Of a stretch of 64,000 bases of DNA, positions 1 through 12,143 are shown piece by piece. The position numbers and the translations under genes were made by a program. The notes beneath the pieces are model-generated. The model made no database searches, was not told the DNA's origin, and worked only from the letters and a program-made list of their open reading frames with translations. Numbering within the stretch: the stretch's first letter is position 1; each line of letters opens with the position of its first letter. The DNA comes from Podaxis mareebaensis (taxonomy: Eukaryota; Basidiomycota; Agaricomycetes; Agaricales; Agaricaceae). The DNA lies in NCBI GenBank assembly GCA_018524725.1, contig JAEUWP010000039.1, positions 1-64,000 of the forward strand, in the 5' to 3' direction.

Positions 1-706
1 TGGGTGAAACTGGGTGACTTGGAGTGACTAGAGTAGGTAAAACTGAGTAGCTGGGAATAGCAGGAGTAGATAGTAATAGATGACTGGAATGACTGGAGTG
101 AGTAGAACTGGAAACTCTGAATTAGATTTGTATACAGGAGTGCTAATAACAAGTCACCCCAAACTTGAGCCAATGGGCTGAAGGTCCAGAGTATGGATCT
201 TCAATGGTATCATTTGGGAGCTCTGAATTAAGACTATGAACAAGTTTCCACCTACCAGACTTTTGCATAATGATAGGCAGAATAATGGAACAAAAAATAA
301 AAACTTAAACCCCCAGAAACAAGCCAACAGGCTGAAGGTCCTGGAGTGTGGATCTTCAAAGGAAATACCTGATTTTTTTGTGTAGATAAACTCAGATAGT
401 ACCAAAGGCATACCCATTCCTCTCAGGTGTAGGCAATTCCCAATCTGACTTGCATTTACAATTACCATCAACAAGTCTCAGGGATAGTCAGTAAAGCATG
501 TTGGGATTAACTTGGAGACACCTGTGTTCTCTCATGGACACCTATACATTGCTCTCTCAATGTATACACCAGGAAGGAGGATTAAGGCATTGATATCAGA
601 GCAGGAGAAGAACAGAAAGACTATAAATATAGTGTACAAAGAAGTACTCTCTGGACTTCAACTTGGACAGATATAGTGTACAATATTATATAATATATAG
701 AATAGT

Positions 707-850
707 AGGTTTGAACTCTGAACTGGAATGTATTTTGAACTCTGAAATGGATTGAGCTTTGAACTCTGAATTAGACTGTGCTCTGAACTCTGAATTAGAT
801 TGTGCTTTGAATTCTGAATTAGATTGTGCTTTGAATTCTGAATTAGATTG
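707..850. repeat. 24-bp tandem repeat, about 6 copies
   Basis: Six consecutive units of 24 bp share the core GAACTCTGAATTAGATTG, with increasing divergence toward the left end. Because 24 is a multiple of three, the array stays open on the minus strand and reads as an 8-residue repeat. No start context or homology suggests that it is translated. Confidence 0.85.
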
Positions 851-1457
851 AGTAAAGAGTGCCAACAGCACAGGTAATCAGGCTTGTCTATAAAGAATGC
901 AACAACAGGCATGAGAGTGATCCTGCTTTGTCAGTGGGAAGAATTCTGACTAAGATTTGATGGTGCTGACAAATTTGAGAAGTTCCCACATACCCTGACA
1001 AGGTTCAGAGGGTGGATGGATTTTTGATGGCTGACATATTGCTGGCACATCTGATAGCCCAACCTTTGGCATCAACTACTGATGGCTATTGGTTCAGCTA
1101 GCATACATGTACACCAGATGACTGTATAAATCATAAAAAAATAATAATAAAATTTCACAGACTGCTGGGACTATGGAATAGAATGGCTTGGGACTATTGG
1201 AGTGGCTGAAGGATTAGTGTTGGGGACTGAAGAAAATATTCAGCTAGCATATACATGTACACTAAATGACTGTATAAATCATGAAAAAATAATAAAAATT
1301 AAGGATTACTGGGACTGTAGATATAGCTACTAGAGTGAGTGAGGAATGGCTGTTGGAGCTTTTAAAGTGGATGTTCAGCCAGTATACATGCAGATTAGAT
1401 TACCATATAAGTTGTGAAAACAATTGTAAAAATATAAGATACCAGCACCATGTTGGA

Positions 1458-1853
1458 ATGACTGAAAGAGATGAAACTGGGATGTTTGAGATGACTGGAG
1501 GAGATGCAACTGGATGGCTTGAGATGACTATAGGAGATGAAACTCTGTAACTTGGGATGACTGGAAGAGATAAAACTATGCAGCTTGGGATGACTGGAGA
1601 AGATGAGACTGAATGGCTTGAGATGACTATAGGAAATGAAACTATATAACTTGGGATGACTAGAGGAGATGAAACTGGATGACTTGGGATGACTGGAGGA
1701 GATGGAACTGGGCTATATAGAATGATTAGAGTAGATGAAACTGAGTGACTTGGGATGACTAGAAGAGATGAAACTGGGCTATCTGATATCACTAGAAGGG
1801 ATGGAACTGGGCTACTTGGAATGACTGGAGGATAGGAAACTGGATGACTTGGA
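1458..1853. repeat. 33-bp minisatellite, 12 clear copies plus decayed tail
   Basis: Units begin ATGACT(G/A)(G/A)A and recur exactly every 33 bp at 1458, 1491, 1524, 1557, 1590 and so on to 1821. Degenerate copies continue to about 2,190. The length is 11 codons, so frames on both strands stay open through the array (for example an 11-residue Ser/Pro/Val repeat on minus). The same GACTTGG / GAAACTGG wording appears at the very start of the window, so the array probably extends or recurs beyond the left edge. Confidence 0.85.
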
Positions 1854-2789
1854 GTACTAGCTGGAGGAGATAGAATGGGGTAATCTAAAGTGGCTAGAGT
1901 AGATGAAACTGGAGAACTGAGATAACTAGAATAGATAGAATTGGATGATTTGGAATAATAAAGGTGAGTACAAATAGATGAGCTAGAATAACTAAAGTAG
2001 ATAAGATAAGGTAATGAATAAATCTGTATAAGTTAGAGCAGCTAGACTGAGCAAGACTGAGTAACCTAGAGTAGATAAGTACCTTGGGTGACTAGAAGAG
2101 ATGAAACTGAGTGGCTGGGTAGGGCTGGGTAATGGGAGATAACTACAATGAGTGAAACTGGGTGACTTGGGGTAACTAGAGTAGATAAAACTGAGTTGCT
2201 GGGAATAGCAGGGGTAGATAGCAATGGATGACTTGAGATGACTAGAGTAAGTAGAACTGGAAACTCTGAATTAGATTTGTATACAGAAGTGCAAATAATG
2301 ACTTACCCCAAACTCAAGCTGATGGGTTATAGGTCCAGAGTGCAGATCTTCAAGGGCATCATTTGAGAGCTCTGAATTAGATTTGTATATAGAAACTAGA
2401 TAATGCTAAGGATATAGGTTATAAACTTGAATTCTGAATTAGATTGTGTATAGAAATCTGAGAGTGCCAATAGCACAGGTAATATACCCTATCTATAAAG
2501 AACAGGCCAACAAGTATGAGAATAGTGGGAGTATGTTGGATTTATAAGCATTGCCCATAGAATAGGAAAGGATTTAATTCTTAGTCAGATTGATAAATGA
2601 TGACAAATCACTGTTCTCATGAACAAGTTCCCACCTGTCAGACTTTGCATAGTTATAGGTGAAATAATGAAGTTAAAGAAATAAAAACTCGCACCCCCCA
2701 GAAACGAGCCAATGGGCTGAAGGTCCCAGAGTGTGGATCTTCAACAGCAAACATCTGATTTTTTGTGTAAATAAACTCAGATAGTGCCA

Positions 2790-5181
2790 AAGGCATGGGT
2801 AATACACCCTAGTGTGATGGTCTTTGGAATCACATGAGAGACAATTGAAGGAGGTTATGTGGGGGCACTCCTTAATGTTAGCAGGAGTGGAGGGGTAAGG
2901 GTTTGGGCTGGGTTTGCCACGGCAACAGAAGCCATTGTGGTGGTGGTTTTCCATGTGATAAGGGTTGCCACAAATAGAGCATCTGGGGTTGCATGCTTTG
3001 CACAGGTGAGTTGGGTGGCCCCACCTCCAGCATTGGTTGCAGAGGGGGACAGCAGTATGCATGGATGCACCTCAGAAGGTGCATATGTTGTTCTTGAATA
3101 GGAGGGTGTGATTGATGAGTAGTTTTGCTCTGGAGGCTGACTGAGAATCCCAAAGGTCAAAGAAGAGGATGGTGGAATCAGAGTGAGGGGAAACACAGTG
3201 GAAACAGGGCTTGCCAATGAGGTGTTGGATCATCTCATGATAGGGTGAAGATTTAATAACTTCCTTGAAGTCATCAGCAGTGTGAGGTGTTCCATCAGAG
3301 TGGAAGTAGGGGAGGTTCATCAACTTGACAAATGATTCAGACATGGGTAGTGAGGGAGCAATAGCATCCCTAATTTCTGGGGTGGTAAAAGCAGACCAGT
3401 TGGAGTTGGTGATGCCCTTTTTGATGATGAGGAGCTCCTCATCAGTCACAACTTGATTAGTTGAGAGCCAGAGGGTCTGGTCATTGGACTTGGCAGACTC
3501 GACCATGAGTGTGAATCCCTTTTGATAAAGGGCATTGTTACAGTTTCTCACTACCAAGTCCAGGGAGGTAATGAGGACAGGTTTAAACATGTCATTATAG
3601 GGAACAACAATGTTTTTGCAAGAAGGGCCTTGGGTGGCCTTAGGGGAGTTGGTAGGACAGGGGGAGGGTTTGTGGGGTGCTGAGGAAGGGGCTGAGGATT
3701 TAATGTCCCCCAAAGATCAAAGGAAGTTGATAATGTTGGCCAGTAGCATTTGTGGGAATTGGTTCTGAAGAGCAGCATACTTTTGGAGCTTGTCAGGATT
3801 CATGGGGGAGTTAGAGGTCACCCTAGCATAAGAAGACCTTTGAGTTATGGGGAGAGGGTATTGGACCTAGGTTTGGTCTTGTTGTTGATAGGGGGGGAGT
3901 AGAGGAGGGGGGGGAGGGTTTAGGGACTTGTGGAGGAAAAGTGGGAGTGACAATAGGCTTACACTGAGCTTGAGCAGCTACCAGTTTATGAGGCACCTGT
4001 TGGTGGGTGACAGTAGACCACAAACTAGGGTTGTTGTCACCTTTCCCAGAGTTTTGGGCTCTGGGAGTGGCTTCAGGAGAGGTGGTGGTGGGAGGAGGAG
4101 GGAGCATTTCAGTATCAATGTTAGAGCCTGAAGACTCACCTGGTTTATCTGTGTTGGGTTGGGGGAGATGAGAGAGGGTGATTGCTCATGCTGTGTCCTT
4201 AGCAAATTGTGATTCTGAGTCCTGGAGTTTCCCAGTGACATCAGGAGGAGGAGTGGAGGAGCTCTGGTGAAACCCAGTAGTGTCCTTAGGGGAAGGGGAG
4301 GACATGGCCAGTGCCTTTTCAGCCCAACATTCATTACAATGGCCAGTGGACATGGGGGTAGGGGTAAGGGATAGAGTATGGGAGGGAGGGAATTGCATAG
4401 AGATATAGTTGTAGAGTCTGAGCTGGTGCCCACTGTAAGGGACAGACTTGTTGTGCAACTGTTTGGAGTGTGCAATGGCTTGAAAGATATGAATGAGATG
4501 AGGGGTACCTTCAAATGATGAGAGGTCACCTGTTTCAGCCCAGTTTCCCAAAAAGGAAGAAACAAAGCTTAGAAGAGAAGTGAGGCAATTCAGCCCCATG
4601 ATGACATTGGTTTTGGTGATGTCTATATTGAATAAGGCATTGCCAAGAGTTTCATGGATGGATAACCAATCTGTTCTATGGGTTGGCTGTGCATCAACAT
4701 GAGGCTGTACAGTGGCAGGAGGAGAGAGGGGGGTGAAAGAGGGGATAATGGGGAGAGGGTCAGATGGTTGGGATTCATCCCAAGCAGCTCCAGGAGTGGG
4801 TGGAACAAATCTATGTAAAGTGGCAATAGCCTGAGCTGGAGATAGTGTCCTATGGGAGAAGGGAGCAATCTCTGGTGACATGTTGATTTCATCATGAGCT
4901 GGTGTGATAGATGGATGGATAGATTTGGGAGTGGAGAGGCCTTGGGAGCCTTCATTATTGTATCCATTCTCTTCAGCAGAAGAGATAGAGGCAGCATCAT
5001 CATCTTCTCTGAACTTCATGCTCTTTTCCAGTTGGTTGGAAAGAGATTGATCAGTAGAGTAGGAGTGTTTAGCTCCAATGGATGGTGAAGGGGAGGGGGG
5101 CCTTTGAATGAAGTTTTTGGAGACTTGGAAATCATTGAAAAGAGGGATGGAAGCTTCTCTTGGTAGAGTCAGGTTGGGCAC
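2790..5181 (-). pseudogene. LINE (Tad-like) ORF1 / gag-like protein, decayed
   Basis: This is an open but broken reading frame for a non-LTR retrotransposon ORF1. An N-terminal frame of 331 codons (5181 to 4186) is Ser/Pro rich. A second frame (3713 to 3072) carries the RNA-binding-like domain. After a stop, the reading runs into a C-terminal Cys/His-rich zinc-knuckle set at about 3,060-2,790 (CNQCWRWGHPTHLC, CSICGNPYHMENHH, CLSCDSKDHHT). That serial knuckle arrangement is typical of ORF1 proteins of Agaricomycete LINEs. Normal function would be binding the element's RNA. It is dead: several frame changes and stops are present and no ORF2 (endonuclease/RT) follows. It ends where the 226-425 / 2,617-2,797 direct repeat begins. 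Confidence 0.75.
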
Positions 5182-5855
5182 TAAGCTGGCACTAGAGCAT
5201 TGATAATGAGTAATGCCAGATCAAATGCTGTTGGTGGTCTTCTTCATACCTCCAAGGAAGCTGCTAGTCTCCTTAGAGTCCTTCATAGTGATTTAGAATG
5301 AGTTTGTGTATTCCTTGTACTATGAATAACTGAGCCACTGAAACAGTAGTGGTAGTTACTGAGAAAGGAAGGTTGGGGGTGGTGTCATCTTGAGAAGCTG
5401 GAATTGCATGCAGCACCAACTCTAATATATGAATGGCAGATTTAGGAGATACTGCCAGAAATAGACAGTTGCTCCAGTTGGTCTCCACTCTTTGTGGCAC
5501 TCTCTTTCCTGCATGCTCAAGTCTAATGAACTATGGCAAAATAGCCTACCTCTACCTTGCCACTATTATGATAAACCCAACTTCTCCTTCTAAATCTTCA
5601 TCCTGAGTTTTCATGAAGTTCTGATACATGTATCATTGAATCCTAGAAATAGATCAATTGCTTGATGCCATTTTACAACTGTAGAACAATATATGAGCCT
5701 ATCAAGTAGTTGCAAATACTCTTCAGGTGCATGGCATAATCTACCCTTGAGACATGCTTCCAGAGTCATTATCTAAGCATATAAATTAAGGAGCACCTTT
5801 GTACCAGCCCCTTTGCTTACTTATTTACCTCTCATCCATCTACATCCTACCAGAC
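5182..5855. other. Non-coding spacer with possible FMO promoter
   Basis: No gene is recognised. On the minus strand this would be upstream of the LINE ORF1. On the plus strand it precedes the FMO first exon, with a TATA-like ATATAAATTA near 5,780, about 75 bp before that ATG. CpG-depleted like its surroundings. Confidence 0.5.
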
Positions 5856-6098
5856 ATGAAAGTGCAGGGCTACAAGCTCTTGTTGGTCATTGCACCTCTT
5901 ATTGCATTATTGCAGATTCCATTCAGGTATCCAGGGAACAATGATGCATTCTCACCTCAGAAGGTATATGAACTTGAGTGGCTTGTGAAGCACATTGTGG
6001 TTATTGGTGCTGGTAGCAGGTTTGCCTCTTTGCATCCTTTTTCATGCAACTGTTAGCTAACATCACTGTTATAGCAGGCTGATAGCTTATCATGAGCT
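5856..6098 (+). pseudogene. 5' fragment of a flavin-dependent monooxygenase (FMO)
   Basis: ATG at 5856 opens a hydrophobic N-terminus (KLLLVIAPLIALLQ), then WLVKHIVVIGAG, the first strand and glycine turn of an FAD-binding Rossmann fold. An intron (GTTTGC at about 6,022 to TTATAG) joins GAGS to SRLIAYHEL. Intact FMOs have GAGSSGL there, so one glycine codon is altered. Coding similarity stops at 6098. The part from 5938 on is about 160 bp nearly identical to 21,011-21,173, where a longer FMO piece continues. FMOs oxygenate small lipophilic or N/S-containing substrates using NADPH and FAD. This fragment cannot encode an enzyme. Confidence 0.75.
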
Positions 6099-6119
6099 GT
6101 TATGAACTCACCCTGACCA

Positions 6120-6548
6120 TTCTGTACCAACATCATCTATCATGCTCTTATCCATAAACTTGGTCTTCTAAATGCCCCTCAAGACACCATGACTAATGGC
6201 AATAAATCTGCCAGCAACTCAACTCACTACTGCAATGAAGTCTTTGCTAATTGATGCCTACCTGGCCATACATCCCTCTTCTCTGAAGATTGGCTGACTC
6301 CTGGCCCTCTCTTCTATTCAACTGATCATATGATGACAGAGATATTATACATCACCTGGGAGAACACTCCCTTCACTCACATCTTCAATTCCAATGGCCT
6401 CTATGTTCAGATGATAGCCAATGACTTCAATTCATCCTGGGCTCATGGTTGGAAGATGATCCCTTACACTAGAGAACCCCTCATATTCCTTCACCCCTAC
6501 ATGATGTATCTGCCAGAGATTGTTCCTCATATCATCAAATATGAAGTT
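6120..6548 (+). other. Unrecognised open frame between FMO fragment and RT
   Basis: One frame is open for about 140 codons with a single TGA near 6,255. It includes a stretch such as ITWENTPFTH, IANDFNSSW and YMMYLPEIVPHIIKY, which looks like real protein rather than noise. I do not recognise the family. It ends where reverse-transcriptase similarity begins at about 6,549. It may be captured host sequence or a decayed element-specific region. No LTR is seen here, although TGTTATGAAC at about 6,097 resembles an LTR start. Confidence 0.3.
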
Positions 6549-9500
6549 ACCCATGGACTCTACATTCCAAAGGATAATGAACACTGTCTTCCAAGAACTA
6601 CTACAAGAGGGTGTATTAGCCAACTATATGGATGACTTTGTCATTCCTGGCAAGACACAGCAAGAACTTGAAGAGCAAACAATATGCTTCCTCAAAATTG
6701 CAGACAAACACAAACTGTACTTCAAGTGGTTCAAGTGTGTATTTGATGCAAAAGAGGTACCCATACTTGGAATGGTGGTAGGAGATAGAAAAGTCAAGAT
6801 GGAGGAAGAGAAGATCACAGCAGTTAAGAACTGGCCCACACCAACCACAGTCAAGGATGTCAAAAGCTTCCTAGGTTTTGCAAACTTTTACCAACAATTC
6901 ATCAAAGGATTCAGCAATATTGCAGGACCACTATACAAATTGAAGGGAGGTCAACTGTGGGAATGGGGAGAAATCCAGCAGAAGGCATTCAACAAACTAA
7001 AGCAACACATCACAGAAGAACCAGTATTGGCACTTCACCAAGACAATGGAAAGTTCAAAGTAGAAGTTGATGTATCCAAATATGCCATCAGAGGAGTACT
7101 ATCATAGGAACAAGAAGGAAAATGGCACTCCATTGCATTTCCATCCTGATTGCTATCACCTGAAGAATGCAACTACAAGATCTATAACAGGGAACTCCTT
7201 GCAATTGTCAAAGCATTAAAGACATGGAGACAATACCTACTCAAAGCAAGGGAAACATTTGAGATTTAGACTGATCACAAGAATCTGGAATATTTTTGAT
7301 CACCCTGACAAATCAATGTGAGACAGATGTGCTGGCACCTGAAACTGCAGGAATACAACTTCACTCTAAAACACATACCTGGAAAAGCAAACACCAAAGC
7401 TGACATCCTCTCATGCATCATGCACTTCAATGAAACAGAGAAAGAAAAAGAGATCACAATTCTCAAAGGTACACTGTTCCAATAATGAATGCAGCAGGAA
7501 GAAGCAATCACAGAAGAAGTAATCCTAGGAAGAGGACTATTTGAAGTCAAGAGAGATGAAGAAACACTGAAGGACATCAAAGGAGGCAGAAGGGAAGCAA
7601 CAATCAACAAATGGCTGAAGGAAGAACCTGAAAGGACATGGGAACAAGATGGGATTATGTACTGAGATGGAAGAATCTATGTACTGAACCACAAGGACCT
7701 ATGGAGCAGAATCCTGAAGGGGTACCATGACCTACCTGATGTTGGTCACCCAGGATCCAATAGGATGTTGAAACTCATCAAGTGAACATACTATTGGCCA
7801 TCACTTTGATGATCAAATCCATTTCCATCAATGTCCAACATCTATTAACAATAATATCAAAGCTCACTATATACAATCTCTCAATGTAGCTAGGGATTCT
7901 TCCTTCTCATCTCCTGTATCATTAGTAGTCTCTTCTAATGGTTCAGTTCCCAACAATCCTTGTCTATCTGCCACATCTTCTTTTCTTGTCTTTGGCTCTT
8001 CTGTGTCTGATATTCTCTCATCTTCTGTTTGCCCCTGTGGAGAAGTCACTTCTTCTGATTCTGAATCTTATGCTATTTGTCTCAGTCTCTTTTCATCTGT
8101 TTCTCTTGCAATCTCTCAAAATTGTTCCTCTATTGTCTTCTTCACAGACTCCATTTCTTTTGTGAAACTACTTTTTAACTATGGCCCTCACAGTGCTTAC
8201 AAGGATGCCCTTGCAGTTATTCCTCTCCTCCAAGAGTGGTTGTCCTCCTTCCCCCTCAACAATATCCACTTCTGGTCAGTTCCCTCATCTAAGAAATGGT
8301 TGGTTCATTTTCAAGCATACAACTTTGCCAAATCACTGCACATTCCCAATAATCTATAGTTCCCCATCCACACATCCATCAGCTACATTCACAACTATTA
8401 TACCACTAAATGTCTTGCTCTTTGGAGACAGAAAATGAATGTTTCTAAATACTGAGGCTATAACTGGCTTCCTCTTAACAACCCTGTGGATCAACCTCTT
8501 GAACCAAAACATGCCAAAGGTGGCACTTGGCTCTCATCAGGCCTTAGTGCCAATCCCAACTTATGTGCATGCTTTACTCAGTGTGTTACCAATTATGCCC
8601 CTATTGGATCATTCAGATAGCACTTTTTTCTAGGGTGCTACATTACTTTCTGCCCATGTAGCAAGAAACTTGAAACTTGGGACCACATCATCCATCATTG
8701 TCCCCTCTATTACTGACTCATAGGTATTTGATCCAATATCTATTGGCTCATTGAATTCCTTCACAAAAACCTGGCAGCATTTTCATTTGCTGACTAGATA
8801 CAGGGACCCATAACTTTTGAGGACTACAATACTCAACAACTTACTTGATGAGAGAGGCTTGCTCTATATGGCACTCCAGATATCCACTAGAGAGTCTGTT
8901 CTTCCTATTTTTACTTGCCTCATAGCTAGCTTCCTCTTCCTCACCCTCTTCAATTTTGTCTCTCTCTCTCTTGACCAATTGTACAATATATACTGTGTTG
9001 GTTGTCTTGTTACTAGCTCCCTCATTCCCCTTCCCTTTTCTCTTTCTCCTTTTCTCTCTCTCTGTTTCTTTTCTTTCTTCTTCTTTTCTTTTTGGCTTCA
9101 GTACTTGGGACTGCTATTGCACACCCATTTGTAGTAGCTAGTCTATTACAATAAAAGTTGATTTTTTTTAAAAAAAAAGTACTATTAGCCATCAATGAAG
9201 ACTGATGTCAAGAACTTCATGCAGGGATGTGACAGCTGTCCAAGGAACAAGGCAATACAATAGAAGAAGGTAGCACCACTCCACCCCCTTGAAACACCAG
9301 ATGAACTATGGCATGAAATTAGCATTGACATGATTGGACCACTCCTAGAGTCAAATGGAGTAGATGCAATTTTGGTCATTGTGGACAGATTTACCAAGAT
9401 GATCCAACTGATTGCAACAAATACCAACCTTGACTCTATGGGACTAGCAAAGATATATCAAGATCACATCTGAAAACTCCATGGCATCCCACAGAAGATC

Positions 9501-10380
9501 ACCAGTGATAGAGGACTACAATTCACATCAACACTCATGAAGAATCTATGCAAGGCAACAGGAGTCAAATGAGGGCTATCAACAGCCTACCACCCCCAGA
9601 GAGATGGACAGACAGAGTAAGTCAATCAGGAAGTCAAAACCTTCCTAAGAGCATATGACAACTATACCCAAAATGACTGGGTAGATTGGCTGTTAACAGC
9701 AGAATTCCAGTACAATGACAAGATGCACAGCAGTACTGGAGAAACCCCATTTTTCCTAAACTATGGACAACACCCATGGAAAGGAGACATCACTACAGAA
9801 TCACCAATGCCATCAATCATGGAATTTGTCAAGAAATTCACAGTATGCCAAGCAAAAGCCAAGGAGTTATTGGAAAGCAAGAGACATGCCATGACAAAGC
9901 ACTATAGCAAAAGGAGAACAGCTGGAAGGGACTACCAAGAAGGGACTTAAGTCTGGCTTGAAGGAACCAACATAATGACAAACAGGCTAACAAAGAAACT
10001 CAATCATAAGTGATATGGGCCCTTCAGAATACTCAAGAAAGTGGGACTGGGAGTATACCAATTGGAGCTACCAAAAGGATGGATAACCCATGATGTATTC
10101 AATGAGACATTACTAACACTATACTAACCACTGAAATTCATTAATCAGCAAGCTGACCCACCACTACAACCAGAACTCATTAATGGGGAAGAAGAGTATG
10201 AGGTAGAAGAAATCCAAGGACATTGCAGAAAAGGCAGAGGAATACAGTACCTCATACACTGGAAGGGGTACAGCAATGAACATGACACATGGTTGGCTGA
10301 ATCAGTACTGGAGAACACCCAGGAGGCATTACAAGATTATCTCTGAAGGTTTCCTAGAGCAAAACCTATAAAGAGGGAGG
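6549..10380 (+). pseudogene. Ty3/gypsy element A: truncated pol (RT, RNase H, integrase, chromodomain)
   Basis: Similarity starts inside the reverse transcriptase at STFQRIMN and continues through YMDDF (about 6,628), GFANFYQQFIKGF and an RNase H segment (VEVDVSKYA). The integrase zinc-binding region is split by a LINE at 7,804-9,179 and resumes with YYxPSMKTDVK and CDSC. The integrase core follows (SIDMIGPL, DRFTKM, ITSDRGLQFTS, STAYHPQRDGQTE). A chromodomain at about 10,199-10,350 (YEVEEI, LIHWKGYSNEHDTW) identifies a chromovirus-type element, in which this domain is thought to guide integration to heterochromatin. Gag, protease and the N-terminal half of RT are missing, and many in-frame stops show it is dead. 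Element B is inserted downstream. Confidence 0.85.
7804..9179 (+). mobile_element. 5'-truncated LINE inserted in element A integrase
   Basis: The insert is bounded by 15-bp direct repeats, TACTATTGGCCATCA (7789-7803) and TACTATTAGCCATCA (9180-9194), and ends in a poly-A run, the signature of target-primed reverse transcription. It retains only the C-terminal part of ORF2: an RNase H segment (IVFFTDSISFVK, then IHFWSVPSSKKWLVH at about 8,255-8,310) and a terminal region with a Cys/His cluster (TNYAPIGSF, FCPCSKKLETWDHIIHHCPLYY, about 8,590-8,715). This C-terminal layout is common in Agaricomycete Tad-like LINEs. Frames are broken by stops. A T/C-rich 3' untranslated part precedes the A tail. 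Confidence 0.85.
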
Positions 10381-10386
10381 TAATCA

Positions 10387-11347
10387 ATGGCTATAACAGC
10401 AAACTACACCAACCAAATAACCTCAGATATGAATGCAGAACAAAGCAACCAGACCTTCATTCCAACTACTCCTCCTCAGCCTGACATCCTTATCACTGAC
10501 ATCAAGCAGCAGTTTAGTGGCAATGACCCCATCAAGCAGTATGAAAAACATGTACAACTCACACAAGACATCATCTGCCTCTGACAAGTCTATAATGACA
10601 TACACAAGGCCACTCAGCTATTCACCCAAGTAGTTCAAGCAGTTATCCCATAGACCCAGAAGTCAGTTAGAGGATCAGGAAGAGCCACTCAAATGAATCA
10701 ATACATCCACATCATTTTCCACAATGCCAATGACTTCCTCACAACCAACACAGGTAATAGATTCACCAGCATCCTTGTTATAGTGGCAGAACAACTCTCC
10801 AAACTCCCCTTGACTGATGGCAAAGAGAAGGAGAACTTCATAGCCTGCCTCATAGTGGCCACTCAGGGAAAAGACCCCTTTCCCTGTGACAAATGCCTAT
10901 ATACTCAACCCACTACACACCACACCCCCTTAACAGACATTGAATACAATGAAGAAGCCCCCACTATTGAAGAAGAAGTCCAACACCTCATCAAGTTCCT
11001 CACCCCTGAGTGCACTAGACCCACAATAGTTGAATGATGTGTACTCCCTGTCCCATTCAAAACCTTAAAGAAACATGGAGAAGATGATGAAGAATATTGA
11101 AAGCAAATACTGTAAGTTCTGATCAAGAAACACAGTAACACTGGCACCATGTATCAAGGCACCATGATCCCCATATATGGCAGAGGCTCTAACCATGCCC
11201 CATTCTTTGTTACCTGGAAGAGGGCCACCAATCAATACTTTATCAACCCCAACAAGAGGGACATCATACACAAGATCACTCATTGACTATAAAAACTACC
11301 AACATTTGAAGAAGCCCAGAATTTCCTAGCTCATTTCACCTTTCCAG
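10387..11347 (+). pseudogene. Element A accessory ORF downstream of chromodomain
   Basis: After the chromodomain stop, a further reading frame runs for about 310 codons with several stops (pieces at 10387-10584 and 10693-11037, then continuing to 11,347). It has acidic and charged stretches (YNEEAPTIEEEVQHL) and a CDKC pair, but I recognise no domain. It is interrupted at 11,347 by insertion of element B, and continues after 20,683 only as a few bases before a putative LTR. Its place after pol is where gypsy elements can carry an extra gene. Function unknown. Confidence 0.45.
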
Positions 11348-12143
11348 TGTTACAAGGTTTCTTCTTTGGCTGAGTGACACCTAAGTTAGAGCCTATCCTT
11401 GTAAGAGGGGTGAGCAAGGGTCCTAGTCCTATACAGGTCAGTAGGAGCTGCTCTGTTTAACCTCAGGTGGCTGTTCATGTTGTCTCTAGGCAGCAAACTC
11501 ATATTGATCACACACTCCATAGGACAAGACATTGATGAGAAGCCTGGGAGGGGAAAACCATCTTCAAGGGTGAAGAGTTATAGACTTATTGGGCTACTGA
11601 TGTTTGAGGAGATATTACACACTCCAAGAAGAGGTAACATACATTAAGATTAGACTTGCCTAATCTACAAGTCCAGGCAGTGTACATATATGAGTTCAAG
11701 TGACTACTTTAGGAAGTAGATCAATTATAGCATAGGAGATGAATTATCAAAGGGAAGGCATAGAAGAAGAGGGCATAGGGCATAAGGCATAGATGCATAA
11801 GGCATAAGGCAAAAGTCTGCAGGAGTGAACATAATTGATGCAGTACAAATACAACAGAAGGGTCAAAACTTATACCTGGTCCTAATAATAGAAAGCATCT
11901 AAAAGTAGAAGTGGTAAGTTTAGCATTCATCACAGATTGTCATTGCAGGGAAAGTAAACTCTGTGATACTGACATGCTTTGTCTACCTTCTCATACATTT
12001 CCCAATTGAGGGTTTGCCAGAGCTCTGTTGTTTCCTGCCACAGACTAACCATCATTTGCTTCATCAATTTTCAATCTTCATATGACTGCTCCTCAGTCTC
12101 TTCAGTCTCCTTGGTGATCTCAGAATCTGTAATATTCATAACA
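11348..12143 (-). repeat. LTR of element B (3' LTR in element orientation)
   Basis: 796 bp, TG...CA, preceded by TCCAG. It differs from its partner at 19,883-20,678 mostly where one copy has TG and the other CA, indicating an ancestral CG at those positions. Confidence 0.95.

Larger units (their letters stand above)
1..2789. repeat. AT-rich repeat block with a direct duplication
   Basis: This block has no recognisable gene. Two parts are direct copies: roughly 1-225 resembles 2,150-2,400, and 226-425 resembles 2,617-2,797, including the shared phrase GGCTGAAGGTCC and a following GTGTGGATCTTCAA. Short related segments also recur at about 1,085, 1,245 and 1,376 (TACATGTACAC and GACTGTATAAATCAT in the first two). 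CpG is almost absent, as in the rest of the first 22 kb. Open frames here arise from in-frame tandem repeats and are not treated as genes. It may be degenerate transposon DNA expanded by slippage, but I cannot name the family. Confidence 0.7.

Noticed and set aside
1335..1792. Open frames over the 33-bp minisatellite on both strands
   Set aside because: They are open only because the repeat length is a multiple of three; no start context, domain or composition supports a gene.
6097..6430. Left LTR of element A starting at TGTTATGAAC
   Set aside because: Beyond the first few bases it does not match the putative right LTR at 20,686-21,010, and it overlaps a protein-like frame.
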